14,322 bases of DNA from an uncultured Clostridia bacterium (GTDB lineage Bacteria; Bacillota; Clostridia; Lachnospirales; Anaerotignaceae). This document shows positions 1 to 7,988 of this stretch, piece by piece (positions within the stretch are counted from its first letter, which is position 1; each line of letters opens with the position of its first letter). The translations under genes were made by a program, and so were the position numbers. Where the stretch lies: positions 67,636 through 81,957 of the forward strand of contig CAJTZO010000010.1 of the NCBI GenBank assembly GCA_910583755.1, read 5' to 3'. The notes under the pieces were generated by a model. That model was not told where the DNA came from, made no database searches, and saw only the letters and a list, made by a program, of their open reading frames with translations.

Positions 1-36
1 AAGTGAAAGAACTTTTGTGCGAAATTAGCGTTTCGT
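1..36 (+). repeat. Degenerate partial copy of intergenic hairpin repeat
   Basis: The stretch reads AAAGAACTTT, then TGCGAAA, then CGTTT, in the same order and spacing as 11574-11600 inside the element after hpf. The small hairpin is kept although the bases have changed: CGAAA (20-24) pairs with TTTCG (31-35) here, against GCGAAAC/GTTTTGC in the other copy. Similarity stops near base 36, and the 5' part lies outside the window. Relatedness is inferred from a short alignment made by eye. Confidence 0.45.
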
Positions 37-210
37 TGATGTACAGAGAGGTTGAATGTGTGCTGTAGTTGAATAACAATAGAAAGTAATCAGGAAGAAG
101 AAACTTGAAGAAAAACAAAGAATTTTGATAATGCTTGATAGAATAAGCAAAATTTGAGATAAAATTTCAAGATTTTAATCTTTCATTCTTTTGAATTAGG
201 AGGAGATTTT
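1..210. other. Non-coding leader upstream of prmA
   Basis: No convincing coding sequence is present. The first ~36 bases resemble part of the structured repeat found after hpf. Bases 132-149 hold a small stem (TGCTT/AAGCA), and 153-171 hold a second weak hairpin with a G-U pair. A weak promoter is possible (TTGATA at 135-140 with GATAAA at 158-163, 17-bp spacer), but the -10 match is poor. In many Firmicutes prmA follows dnaJ in the heat-shock operon; no dnaJ end is visible here, so that linkage cannot be confirmed. Confidence 0.5.
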
Positions 211-1188
211 TTGGAGTGGATAGAAATTTTTGTAGAAACAAGTCAAATTGGTTTGGAGTTGGTAAGCGGATTATTGTATCAATGTGGATTAACAGGCTTA
301 ATGATAGAAGATAATTCTGATTTTGAGGAATTTTTACAAAATCCAAATAGAGAATGGGATTATATTGAGGATGAATTAGTGGAACAAAAAAAGCAACAAT
401 CTACAGGTATCACTTTTTTTATCCGGGATAATTTGTATGGAAAAGAACAGTTGTCAGATATAAAAAGTGCCTTGCTTCACTTAAAGGAACAGGAAAAAGT
501 ATTTGATTTAGGAAGTTTGAACGTAACTGCAAAAAATATCAAGGAAGAAGATTGGGCGAATAATTGGAAAAAGTATTTTAAACCATTTGCTGTAGGTGAT
601 AAAATAATCATAAAACCTTCTTGGGAAGAATTAGCAGAACCTGAACATAAAATTGTATTAGAGATTGACCCAGCCCATATTTTTGGTACAGGTACACACG
701 AAACAACACAGTTATGTATTGAATTGATAGAAAAATATGTAAAAAATCAAGATAATGTTTTTGATATTGGTTGTGGAAGTGGTATTTTATCGATTGCTTC
801 CCTACTATTGGGTGCAAAATATGCAGATGCAATTGATATTGATATAAATGCAGTGGATGTTGCTTACAAAAATGCGGAAAAAAATGGAATTGATAAAAGT
901 AATTATCATGTAATAGCAGGAAATATTGTCAATCATGATGAACTGCATAAATTATATTGTGGCAAAAACTATGACATAATAGAAGCCAATATTGTAGCAG
1001 ATGTGATTATAGCACTTTCCAAGCAAGTACCAGAATATATTAAAAAAGATGGCATTTTTATTACAAGTGGCATTATTAAGGAACGATTAGAAGATGTCAA
1101 GGAGGCATTACAACAAAATCATTTTGAAATATTAGATGTCAAATATAAAAAAGATTGGGTTGCTTTTGCATCTCGCTATCATGGATAA
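211..1188 (+). CDS. prmA: Ribosomal protein L11 methyltransferase PrmA
   Basis: Cytoplasmic SAM-dependent enzyme that methylates lysines and the N-terminus of ribosomal protein L11. The 325-residue protein has the family layout: an N-terminal substrate-recognition region (about 1-120), then a Rossmann methyltransferase domain. Visible signatures are GTGTHETT (159-166), SAM motif I DIGCGSG (185-191), an acidic motif II around DAIDIDINAVD, and EANIVA with N260 at the catalytic NxxY-like position. The start is TTG at 211, with AGGAGGAG ending five bases upstream; no ATG with a ribosome binding site competes. It is slightly longer than E. coli PrmA (293) and close to Bacillus homologues. It lies 10 bases upstream of rsmE, the usual Firmicute partner, so the two are very probably cotranscribed. 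Confidence 0.95.
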   Translation: MEWIEIFVETSQIGLELVSGLLYQCGLTGLMIEDNSDFEEFLQNPNREWDYIEDELVEQKKQQSTGITFFIRDNLYGKEQLSDIKSALLHLKEQEKVFDLGSLNVTAKNIKEEDWANNWKKYFKPFAVGDKIIIKPSWEELAEPEHKIVLEIDPAHIFGTGTHETTQLCIELIEKYVKNQDNVFDIGCGSGILSIASLLLGAKYADAIDIDINAVDVAYKNAEKNGIDKSNYHVIAGNIVNHDELHKLYCGKNYDIIEANIVADVIIALSKQVPEYIKKDGIFITSGIIKERLEDVKEALQQNHFEILDVKYKKDWVAFASRYHG

Positions 1189-1198
1189 GGAGAAAAAA

Positions 1199-1921
1199 AT
1201 GCCAAAATTTTTTGTAACAAAACAACAAATTGAAAATCAAATTATTATAACAGGAGAAGATGCAAAACATATCAAAACAGTTTTGCGCATGAAAGAAGGA
1301 GAAAAATTAACGATTTGCGATGGGGAAGGAATGGATTATATTTGTAGAATTGCTTCTATCGAAAAAGATAGAATTTTTACAAATATTTTAGAAAAGCAAT
1401 ATTGTGAATCAGAACCTTCTGTTAAAATCACCTTATTTCAAGGGTTACCAAAGGTAGACAAAATGGAATTTATTATACAAAAATGTATAGAAATAGGTAT
1501 AGAATGTATTGTGCCTGTTGCAACAGAACATTCTGTTGTGAAATTGGAAAAAAAAGAACAGAAAAAATTAGAACGATGGCAAAAAATTGCAGAAGCAGCA
1601 GCAAAGCAAAGTGGACGAGGAAAAATTGTTAAAATTGGGAAGGTACTTTCTTTTCAAGAAGCCTTACAGGAATGTCAAAAATTAGATAATGCAATCATAC
1701 CTTATGAAAAAGAACAAAAAAGAACCTTAAAAGAATTTATAGCGGAAGTGAAAGGGAAAAAAATAGGGGTTTTCATAGGTCCAGAAGGTGGTTTTTCACC
1801 AAAGGAAATTGCACAGGCAATAGAGTATCATGTAGAGCCTGTGACATTAGGAAAAAGAATACTAAGAACAGAAACGGCTGGAATGGTGACTACAGCGATA
1901 TTGATATATGAATTAGATTGA
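1199..1921 (+). CDS. rsmE: 16S rRNA (uracil1498-N3)-methyltransferase RsmE
   Basis: SPOUT-class methyltransferase that makes m3U1498 in 16S rRNA of the assembled 30S subunit. The 240-residue length is normal. The N-terminal part (MPKFFV, then GEDAKHIKTVLRMKEGE) matches the PUA-like RNA-binding domain. The C-terminal trefoil-knot domain shows IGPEGG (193-198) and LGKRILRTETAG (217-228), the SAM-binding knot loops of the family. The start is the ATG at 1199 because AAGGAG sits six bases upstream; the in-frame ATG at 1181 lies inside prmA and has no suitable site. It ends in TGA 29 bases before the next gene. Second gene of the prmA-rsmE-desulfurase-thiI run. Confidence 0.95.
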   Translation: MPKFFVTKQQIENQIIITGEDAKHIKTVLRMKEGEKLTICDGEGMDYICRIASIEKDRIFTNILEKQYCESEPSVKITLFQGLPKVDKMEFIIQKCIEIGIECIVPVATEHSVVKLEKKEQKKLERWQKIAEAAAKQSGRGKIVKIGKVLSFQEALQECQKLDNAIIPYEKEQKRTLKEFIAEVKGKKIGVFIGPEGGFSPKEIAQAIEYHVEPVTLGKRILRTETAGMVTTAILIYELD

Positions 1922-1950
1922 AATATAATGATAAAATAGGAGGGATAGAA

Positions 1951-3093
1951 GTGATTTATTTTGACAATGCAGCAACAACAAGAGCTTCTCAAGAAGTGGC
2001 GGAAAAAATGACAGAAATGCTTTGTCATAATTTTGGAAATCCGGCTTCTATTAATAAATTAGGTTTACAGGTAGAAAAAGAAATCCGAAAAGCAACAGAA
2101 ATTTTAAGTAGAGGGATTCATTGTAAACCAACAGAAATTTTTTATACTTCTGGTGGGACAGAAGGAGATAATTGGGCAATTTTTGGAACAGCAGAAGGAT
2201 ACAGAGGAAAGCACTTAATTACAACAGAAATTGAACACCCTGCTGTAAAAAAACCGATGGAAACATTACAACAAAAAGGATATGATGTTACTTTTTTATC
2301 AGTAGATAAAAAGGGAAAAGTTGATTTACAAGAATTACAGAATGCTATCAGAGAAGATACCATTCTTGTTAGTGTTATATTAGTGAATAATGAAACAGGT
2401 GTTATACAGGATGCAGAAAAAATTGGGAAGTTGATAAAACAAAAAAATCCTGATACTTTGTTTCATGTGGATGCAGTACAAGCTTTTGGAAAATATCCGA
2501 TTGATGTGGAAAAAATGAAAATAGATTTATTGACAATGAGTGGTCATAAAATTAATGGACCCAAAGGAATTGGTATGCTTTATAAAAGGGAAGGTGTAAA
2601 AACAAAACCTTTTATTTTAGGAGGTGGGCAACAGCAAGGGCAACGTTCTGGTACAGAAAATGGTGCAGGTGTGGCAGCACTTGGTGTAGCGGCAGATATT
2701 TGTTTTCAAAATATGAAAAAAAATCAAGAAACTGTTTTTGAAATAAAAAAGATGTTAGCAGAGGGAATACTAGAAATGGATGAAGTTCAAATCAATGGGG
2801 ACAGTTTGCAGGAAAGTAGCCCTTATGTTTTAAATGTGACGTTTAAAGGAGTGAGGAGTGAAGTATTACTTCATGCCCTAGAAAGTAAGGATATTTTTGT
2901 TTCAGCAGGCTCTGCCTGTGATAGCAAAAAGAAAGTAGGTAGTCCAGTATTAACTGCAATGGGTTTACCTTTTAAGGAAATAGAAGGAGCTATTAGATTT
3001 AGTTTTTGCCAATATAATACAGTGGAAGAAGCAAAAGAATGCTTAAAACAGTTAAAAGAAATCATACCATTTTTAAGGAAATATAACAGATAA
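1951..3093 (+). CDS. nifS: NifS/IscS-like cysteine desulfurase (probable ThiI sulfur donor)
   Basis: PLP-dependent enzyme that strips sulfur from L-cysteine and carries it as a persulfide. The 380 residues contain YFDNAATT at the N-terminus, TSGGTEGDNWAI, EHPAVKKP, VNNETG, HVDAVQAFGK, SGHKINGPKG with PLP lysine K200, and SAGSACDSKKK with catalytic C323. The start is GTG at 1951: AGGAGGG lies six bases upstream and the protein then begins with the conserved MIYFDNAATT. An upstream in-frame TTG at 1918 overlaps the rsmE stop and lacks a site. It is immediately followed by thiI, as in the Bacillus nifZ-thiI pair. From this I infer it feeds tRNA 4-thiouridine synthesis rather than general Fe-S assembly; no iscU or sufU is nearby. 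Confidence 0.92.
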   Translation: MIYFDNAATTRASQEVAEKMTEMLCHNFGNPASINKLGLQVEKEIRKATEILSRGIHCKPTEIFYTSGGTEGDNWAIFGTAEGYRGKHLITTEIEHPAVKKPMETLQQKGYDVTFLSVDKKGKVDLQELQNAIREDTILVSVILVNNETGVIQDAEKIGKLIKQKNPDTLFHVDAVQAFGKYPIDVEKMKIDLLTMSGHKINGPKGIGMLYKREGVKTKPFILGGGQQQGQRSGTENGAGVAALGVAADICFQNMKKNQETVFEIKKMLAEGILEMDEVQINGDSLQESSPYVLNVTFKGVRSEVLLHALESKDIFVSAGSACDSKKKVGSPVLTAMGLPFKEIEGAIRFSFCQYNTVEEAKECLKQLKEIIPFLRKYNR

Positions 3094-3117
3094 AACTAAT
3101 GTATTTAAGGTTTTATC
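3089..3117 (+). other. AT-rich inverted repeat between desulfurase gene and thiI
   Basis: GATAAAAC (3089-3096, overlapping the stop codon) pairs perfectly with GTTTTATC (3110-3117) across a 13-base loop, followed by GTTTTAT. The stem is A/T-rich and probably weak. It could attenuate or protect the transcript between the two genes, but it is not a convincing terminator and may be a product of base composition. Confidence 0.3.
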
Positions 3118-3141
3118 GTTTTATAAAAGAAAGGAACCCAT

Positions 3142-4320
3142 ATGGAAGAAAAAGTATTAATTGTAAAATTTGGCGAAGTTGCTATGCGAAAAAATAATCG
3201 TCCTATCTTTATTTCTCAACTTGTTAAAACTATGAGAAATAATTTAAAAAAAGAAGGAAACTTTTATATTGTAAAGGAACAAGGCAGGTTAATTGTAGAA
3301 GATAGAGGCGGAGAAATGGAGTATGATAGGGTAATCCCTAAAATTGTACCAATATTTGGTTTAGTAGGTGTTTGTCCTGGTGTCAAAACAACAGACCAAT
3401 CTATGGAAAATTTACGAAAAGTTGCATTAAACCATATGAAGGAATTTTTTAGCGAGCAAAAAATTACTTTTAAGGTAGAAGTAAAAAGAGCAGACAAAAG
3501 ATATCCTTTGACATCAAAAGAAATTGCAGCAGACATTGGAGGCTATCTTTTGGAAAGAATGGAAAATTTAACAGTAGATGTGCATAAACCAGATGCTGTT
3601 TTAAGGGTAGAGTTAAGAAATGATGCTTATGTTTTTTCAAAAATTATTAAAACATTTGGCGGGTTGCCAGCAGCTTCTTCCGGCAGAGGTGTTGCTTTGT
3701 TGTCAGGAGGAATTGATAGCCCTGTTGCGACATGGTTGATGGCAAAAAGAGGCATTGCTGTAGAATGTGTGTATTTTCATAGTCCACCTTATACAAGTGA
3801 ATGGGCAAAACAAAAAGTAGAAGATTTGGCAGAAAGAATTGCTTGCTTTACGGGCGAAATAAAGTTACATGTTATTCCTTTTACAGAAGTACAATTATAT
3901 TTGTTAGAACATGTTCCACATGACAAATTAACTATTTTTTTAAAAAGAGCAATGATGAAAGCTGCAGAACAGATTGCTTATCAAAATCATGCCTTAGCTT
4001 TAATTACAGGGGACAGTGTGGGACAAGTGGCAAGTCAGACTTTGCAGGCAATTCATGCGATTAATTCTGTTTGTAGTATTCCAGTTCTTCGCCCTTTGGC
4101 TGGTATGGATAAACAAGAGATTGTGGATTTAGCTAAAAAAATAGGTACTTTTAATATATCTATTCAACCTTATGAGGATTGCTGTACGATATTTGTAGCA
4201 AAACATCCTGAAACAAGACCAAAAACAAATGTGATTGAAGCAATAGAAAGTAAACTAAAAGAATTGGATTCTCTGATTCAAAAAGCAGTAGAAACAAAAG
4301 AAATAATTATCAAAGAATAA
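3142..4320 (+). CDS. thiI: tRNA 4-thiouridine synthase ThiI (no rhodanese domain)
   Basis: Adenylates uridine 8 of tRNA and replaces its oxygen with sulfur to make s4U8; in some bacteria it also supplies sulfur for thiazole synthesis. The 392-residue protein has an N-terminal ferredoxin-like region (VLIVKFGEVAMRKNNRP), a THUMP domain (about 60-165, with EVKRADKRYPLTS), and a PP-loop ATPase domain with SGGIDS (188-193), TGDSVGQVASQTL and LRPLAGMDKQEI. YEDCCTIF near 344-351 carries the conserved cysteine. E. coli ThiI (482 aa) has a C-terminal rhodanese domain that this protein lacks, as in Bacillus (about 400 aa), so sulfur presumably comes straight from the adjacent desulfurase. AAAGGAA lies just upstream of the ATG. 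Confidence 0.95.
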   Translation: MEEKVLIVKFGEVAMRKNNRPIFISQLVKTMRNNLKKEGNFYIVKEQGRLIVEDRGGEMEYDRVIPKIVPIFGLVGVCPGVKTTDQSMENLRKVALNHMKEFFSEQKITFKVEVKRADKRYPLTSKEIAADIGGYLLERMENLTVDVHKPDAVLRVELRNDAYVFSKIIKTFGGLPAASSGRGVALLSGGIDSPVATWLMAKRGIAVECVYFHSPPYTSEWAKQKVEDLAERIACFTGEIKLHVIPFTEVQLYLLEHVPHDKLTIFLKRAMMKAAEQIAYQNHALALITGDSVGQVASQTLQAIHAINSVCSIPVLRPLAGMDKQEIVDLAKKIGTFNISIQPYEDCCTIFVAKHPETRPKTNVIEAIESKLKELDSLIQKAVETKEIIIKE

Positions 4321-4431
4321 GACTAAAATTTGAAAAAAAATTGTAATATAAAAATACTACTATTCTACTGTTTATTATGATAAACTATTATTTAGAATCA
4401 TTAAAATAAAATCATAAGGGAGGGATTCCAA
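4321..4431 (+). promoter_or_regulatory. Gap before SLH gene with a weak promoter candidate
   Basis: A 111-base AT-rich gap. TTGAAA (4330-4335) and AATACT (4353-4358) are 17 bases apart, which is acceptable spacing but a poor -10. A small hairpin, GTTTAT/ATAAAC (4370-4385), follows. No T-tract terminator is visible after thiI, so read-through from the upstream cluster is possible. The ribosome binding site GGGAGGG (4418-4424) is strong. Confidence 0.3.
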
Positions 4432-6915
4432 ATGAAACGGAAAACAGCGATTTTATTAGTAGCTTGTATATTATCTATGAATTTTTCTGTTACAAGCTAT
4501 GGAGCAAGTTTTGCTGACATTAATAATGTTCCATGGCCTGGCGCTGTAGAATATATCAATACAGTATCTGATTTGGGCTTAATGGTAGGTGATATTGATG
4601 CGAAAACAGGCAAAAGCATGTTTCGTGCCAAAGACCATGTTACCTATTGTGAGACAACACAATTAGCATATGCTTTATTGAAAAAAACAGGAAAATTAAA
4701 ACAAACTAGTACAGATATGGTGGCTAGATGGACACAAGTAATGCAAGGATATAATATACCAGCATGGGCTTATGAATGTGTGGCGTATGCTTTAGAAAAT
4801 AATATTATTTCTTTAACAGATGCCTCAAGATTTGTTACTAAAAAAAATGGTGTTATAACCAATAACTATGCAAGTAGGGAAAGTGTTGCAGTTATTTTTG
4901 GAAAATTTTTAAGCCATTTATATAATGTAAGTACAAATGCAACATTGACATTTCATGATAAAAATAGTATTGCTTCCACTTCTGTGCCTTATGTAGATTT
5001 GTTAGCAAGATTAAACATTATGGTAGGAGATACAGATTCTAATTTTACACCGAAAGCAGCCATTAATCGAGCAGAAACAGCAGTATTGGTATCAAAAACA
5101 TATGATGTTTTAAAGGCTTATACAACAAATACAAACACGAATACACCACCTAGCACAACAAGTACATTAATTTCCGGTACAGTTGTTTCCTTGGAGCAAA
5201 ATGGAAATAATAAATTGATTGCTATTTCAACAGAAAAAGGAGATAAACAAGGCTTTATTGTGGATAGTGATACGAAAATATATGAAGGGGATACCACAAA
5301 AATCATTAATATTTCTACAATAGAAATTGGTGATGGTGTTTCTATAGAATATGCGGGTGCAAAAGCAACTGTTGTTCGATTAACAAAAGATGTTTCCCCT
5401 TCTACAACAGAGGTAAAAGGAAGTGTGGAAGATGTTACATCAAGCAAGATGATTGTAGTAAAAAGTGATAAAAGTACAGAAAGTTACTATTTTGCTAATA
5501 GTTTTGAAATTAAATTAGAAGGTAAAAAGATTTCTCAAAAGGAATTATTAGAAGAATTTGAAGAATATACATTAGATGTTACCTTAACTTTAGATAAGGA
5601 CAAAAATATTACTGTTGTAGATGCAAAAAAAGGAAAAGAAACTGGAATAACAGGAATCTTAGTGAGCATTTCTGAGGATGAATTGAGTGTGAAAGCAAGC
5701 AAAAATGCAAAAACACAAGATTTTGAATGGATAAGCAATCCAGATGTTTATTTAGAAGGAAAAGAAAGCACAGTCAGCAGAATACGTAGGAAAATAGATG
5801 ATGAAACATTATATGTAAAATACTATTTAGATAGTAAAGATAGAGTAAAAAAGGTAATGGTATCAGAAGATGAATTTGGAAAAGAGGATAATCAATCTAC
5901 CATTACAGGAACCATTTCTTCTATAGATGAGGAAAGTGTAAGAATACGGAAAAAGAGTGATAATAAAAGGGAATCTTTTGACTTTGCTTCTAATATAAAA
6001 TATTATTTAGATGGAGATAGTTCCACGTTTAGGGAAATTCAGAAAGCATTTAATCGAGAAGAAGAAAAAACAGACCCTTCTGATTTTTATATTAAAATCT
6101 ATTTAGATGAAGAGGAGGAAGTAAAAGAACTGTATGCTTCTTTAGAAAGCAAAAATTTAGAGGATAAAGAAGAATATGATACAGTAGATGGAAAAGTTTT
6201 ACGTATGAATGAAGATGAGATTCGCGTGGAAGAAGATGACGAAAAAGCGAAAAATTATGATATTGACAGAAAAGCAAAATACTATATGGAAAATAGTAAA
6301 GGGGAATTTGAAGATAGTACCTATTCCAAGGTAAAAGAGGCTTATGATGAGGCTGCCGATGATGATGAAGATTTCTTTGTTACATTATACATAGAAGATG
6401 ATGAAGTGGTTAAAATTGAGGCATCTCCAGAAAGAGATTCTTATGGTAGAGAAGTGACTGGCACCATTACAAAATTAAGTGAAAGTTCTATTACCTTAAA
6501 AGATAAGAGTAAATATGATATTGATGAAGTAGATGACATAAAAATGTATCTGAATGACAGCCGAGTGAGAAAATTTGAAACATTAGAAGACTTGGTAAGT
6601 GATAAAGATGTTGTTTTGAAAGCAGTATTAACTATTCAAAGTGGTAATGTAACAGAAATTGAAGCTTATTATTATGAGATAAAGGGAGAATTATTATCTG
6701 TAGATGGAAAAGTCATGAAAATAGAAACAAGAGATGATATGATTATTGATGATATTGAAGTATTAAGAACCTCAATTGATGTAACAGGAGATTATACTTC
6801 TTACAGAGATATGGAAAATGGCTTGATGACAGATGATATTACAGTAACATTAGAATGTAGTGATGAAAAGGATGACAGAGGAAAGGTAATTAAAATTACA
6901 GCAAAAAAAGATTAA
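4432..6915 (+). CDS. Secreted S-layer homology (SLH) protein with seven tandem modules
   Basis: 827 residues. An N-terminal signal peptide (KRK, then a hydrophobic stretch; likely cleavage after SYGA, residue 25) directs export. Three SLH domains follow at about 27-85, 100-163 and 171-228, with landmarks SFADI, SDLGLMVGD, INRAETAVLV and LARLNIMVGD; such triplets anchor proteins to pyruvylated secondary wall polymers. A Thr/Asn/Pro linker (231-245) leads to seven tandem modules starting near 247, 328, 406, 491, 585, 675 and 750. Each opens with a [VI]xG[TSIKE] strand, often has a KYYLDG-like centre, and closes with a strand such as YLDxxxxVKxVxA. The C-terminal half is very rich in Asp, Glu and Lys. 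I recognise no catalytic motif in the modules. The likely role is a structural or envelope protein. Start chosen from GGGAGGG seven bases upstream. Confidence 0.88.
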   Translation: MKRKTAILLVACILSMNFSVTSYGASFADINNVPWPGAVEYINTVSDLGLMVGDIDAKTGKSMFRAKDHVTYCETTQLAYALLKKTGKLKQTSTDMVARWTQVMQGYNIPAWAYECVAYALENNIISLTDASRFVTKKNGVITNNYASRESVAVIFGKFLSHLYNVSTNATLTFHDKNSIASTSVPYVDLLARLNIMVGDTDSNFTPKAAINRAETAVLVSKTYDVLKAYTTNTNTNTPPSTTSTLISGTVVSLEQNGNNKLIAISTEKGDKQGFIVDSDTKIYEGDTTKIINISTIEIGDGVSIEYAGAKATVVRLTKDVSPSTTEVKGSVEDVTSSKMIVVKSDKSTESYYFANSFEIKLEGKKISQKELLEEFEEYTLDVTLTLDKDKNITVVDAKKGKETGITGILVSISEDELSVKASKNAKTQDFEWISNPDVYLEGKESTVSRIRRKIDDETLYVKYYLDSKDRVKKVMVSEDEFGKEDNQSTITGTISSIDEESVRIRKKSDNKRESFDFASNIKYYLDGDSSTFREIQKAFNREEEKTDPSDFYIKIYLDEEEEVKELYASLESKNLEDKEEYDTVDGKVLRMNEDEIRVEEDDEKAKNYDIDRKAKYYMENSKGEFEDSTYSKVKEAYDEAADDDEDFFVTLYIEDDEVVKIEASPERDSYGREVTGTITKLSESSITLKDKSKYDIDEVDDIKMYLNDSRVRKFETLEDLVSDKDVVLKAVLTIQSGNVTEIEAYYYEIKGELLSVDGKVMKIETRDDMIIDDIEVLRTSIDVTGDYTSYRDMENGLMTDDITVTLECSDEKDDRGKVIKITAKKD

Positions 6916-6921
6916 AAAAGG

Positions 6922-6958
6922 AAAACCGTAAATTACAATAAGTAGTTTACGGTTTTTT
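6922..6958 (+). terminator. Rho-independent terminator of the SLH gene
   Basis: AAAACCGTAAATTAC (6922-6936) pairs with GTAGTTTACGGTTTT (6942-6956) over 15 bp with one G-U, a five-base loop, and a run of six T (6953-6958). It begins six bases after the stop codon. The A-run on the 5' side allows some function on the other strand too. Confidence 0.9.
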
Positions 6959-6993
6959 AGTCTGTCAATAAATTTCTAAATTTTATTAAGACT
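6959..6993. repeat. 35-bp palindromic remnant sharing the ends of the post-hpf element
   Basis: AGTCTGTCAATAAA (6959-6972) is an exact 14-base match, inverted, to 11712-11725, the right end of the element after hpf. The second half, AAATTTTATTAAGACT (6978-6993), matches the same end in direct orientation with two bases missing. The stretch therefore looks like two copies of one element end placed back to back, directly after a terminator hairpin. It may be a deletion product of such an element or a separate short repeat. Confidence 0.5.
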
Positions 6994-7032
6994 ATAATAA
7001 AGGTACTTTTTTAATAAATATTAAAATTTATA

Positions 7033-7062
7033 TTGATAAAATAACTAGGATAACGGTATAAT
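7033..7062 (+). promoter_or_regulatory. Vegetative promoter for the radical SAM gene
   Basis: TTGATA (7033-7038) and a perfect TATAAT (7057-7062) are separated by 18 bases. Transcription would start near 7069, about 30 bases before the start codon. It follows a strong terminator, so it probably drives the radical SAM gene, the membrane protein gene and the small gene after them. Confidence 0.75.
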
Positions 7063-7098
7063 AGAACAATCGAAAGAATCAGAAAGGATGAAAGAAAT

Positions 7099-7971
7099 AT
7101 GAGATATGAAGGAACAGTATACCGTCCACCAAGTGAGGCAAGCAGTTTAATTATACAATTAACTATAGGGTGTGCTAGAAATACTTGCACTTTTTGTGCT
7201 ATGTATAAAGATAAAACATTTCGTGTCAGGGATTTACAAGAAGTTGTGGAAGACCTGGAAATGGCAAGAAAATATTATCAAAGAATTAAAATAAAAAGAA
7301 TTTTTTTAGCAGATGGAGATGCCTTAATTGTAAAAACAGCAGATTTATTGTACATTTTGGGAAAATGTAAAGAGTATTTTCCAGAAGTGGAAAGAATTTC
7401 TGTTTATGGTGCACCAAAAGATATTATACACAAAACTCCAGAAGAACTAAAGCAGTTAAAAGATGCTGGTTTGGATATGGTGTATATGGGTTTAGAATCT
7501 GGGGATGACCAAGTTTTAAAAGAAGTGAAGAAGGGTGTGACTGCCGCAGAAATGATTGAAGCAGGACAAAAAGTACGTGCTGCTGGCATGGTACTTTCTA
7601 TGACGATTATTTCTGGTTTGGGTGGTAAAAAACTGATGAAAGAACATGCATTAAATAGTGCAAAAGTAATTAGTGCCATTAAACCGGAATATGTGGGCTT
7701 TTTAACTTTACTTATTGAACCAGGTACGCCAATGTATGAACAATATAGAGCTGGTGAATTAGATTTATTGACACCAGAAGAAGCACTTGATGAAACACAA
7801 TTATTTATTGAAAATGTAGATGCAGAGGGAACCGTTTTCCGAGCAAATCATGCTTCAAATTATGTGCCTTTGGCAGGTACCTTAAATGCAGAAAAATCAA
7901 AAATATTGGCACAAATACAACGTTCAAAAGAACAGAGTAGTTATAGACCAGAAACGTTTAGAGGCTTGTAA
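7099..7971 (+). CDS. Radical SAM protein, CX4CX2C type, function unassigned
   Basis: 290 residues. The 4Fe-4S cluster ligands are C25, C30 and C33 (GCARNTCTFCAMY), spaced CX4CX2C instead of the canonical CX3CX2C; I believe this spacing is normal in a clostridial COG1032-like family beginning GC..N.CTFC.MYK. FLADGDAL (69-76), VYGAPKDI and YMGLESGDDQVLKEVKKG fit the strands of the radical SAM barrel (Elp3/MiaB/NifB-type fold). No TRAM, B12-binding or SPASM extension is seen, so there are no clear auxiliary clusters. The substrate is unknown. An AAAGGA site lies 10 bases before the ATG. A membrane protein gene starts 17 bases after its stop, probably on the same transcript. Confidence 0.85.
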   Translation: MRYEGTVYRPPSEASSLIIQLTIGCARNTCTFCAMYKDKTFRVRDLQEVVEDLEMARKYYQRIKIKRIFLADGDALIVKTADLLYILGKCKEYFPEVERISVYGAPKDIIHKTPEELKQLKDAGLDMVYMGLESGDDQVLKEVKKGVTAAEMIEAGQKVRAAGMVLSMTIISGLGGKKLMKEHALNSAKVISAIKPEYVGFLTLLIEPGTPMYEQYRAGELDLLTPEEALDETQLFIENVDAEGTVFRANHASNYVPLAGTLNAEKSKILAQIQRSKEQSSYRPETFRGL

Positions 7972-7988
7972 TAAAAGGAGTTGGCAGC

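Noticed and set aside
5118..5447. 109-residue minus-strand frame opposite the SLH gene
   Set aside because: Low-complexity Val/Phe/Ser translation, no ribosome binding site, and inside a well-supported gene.
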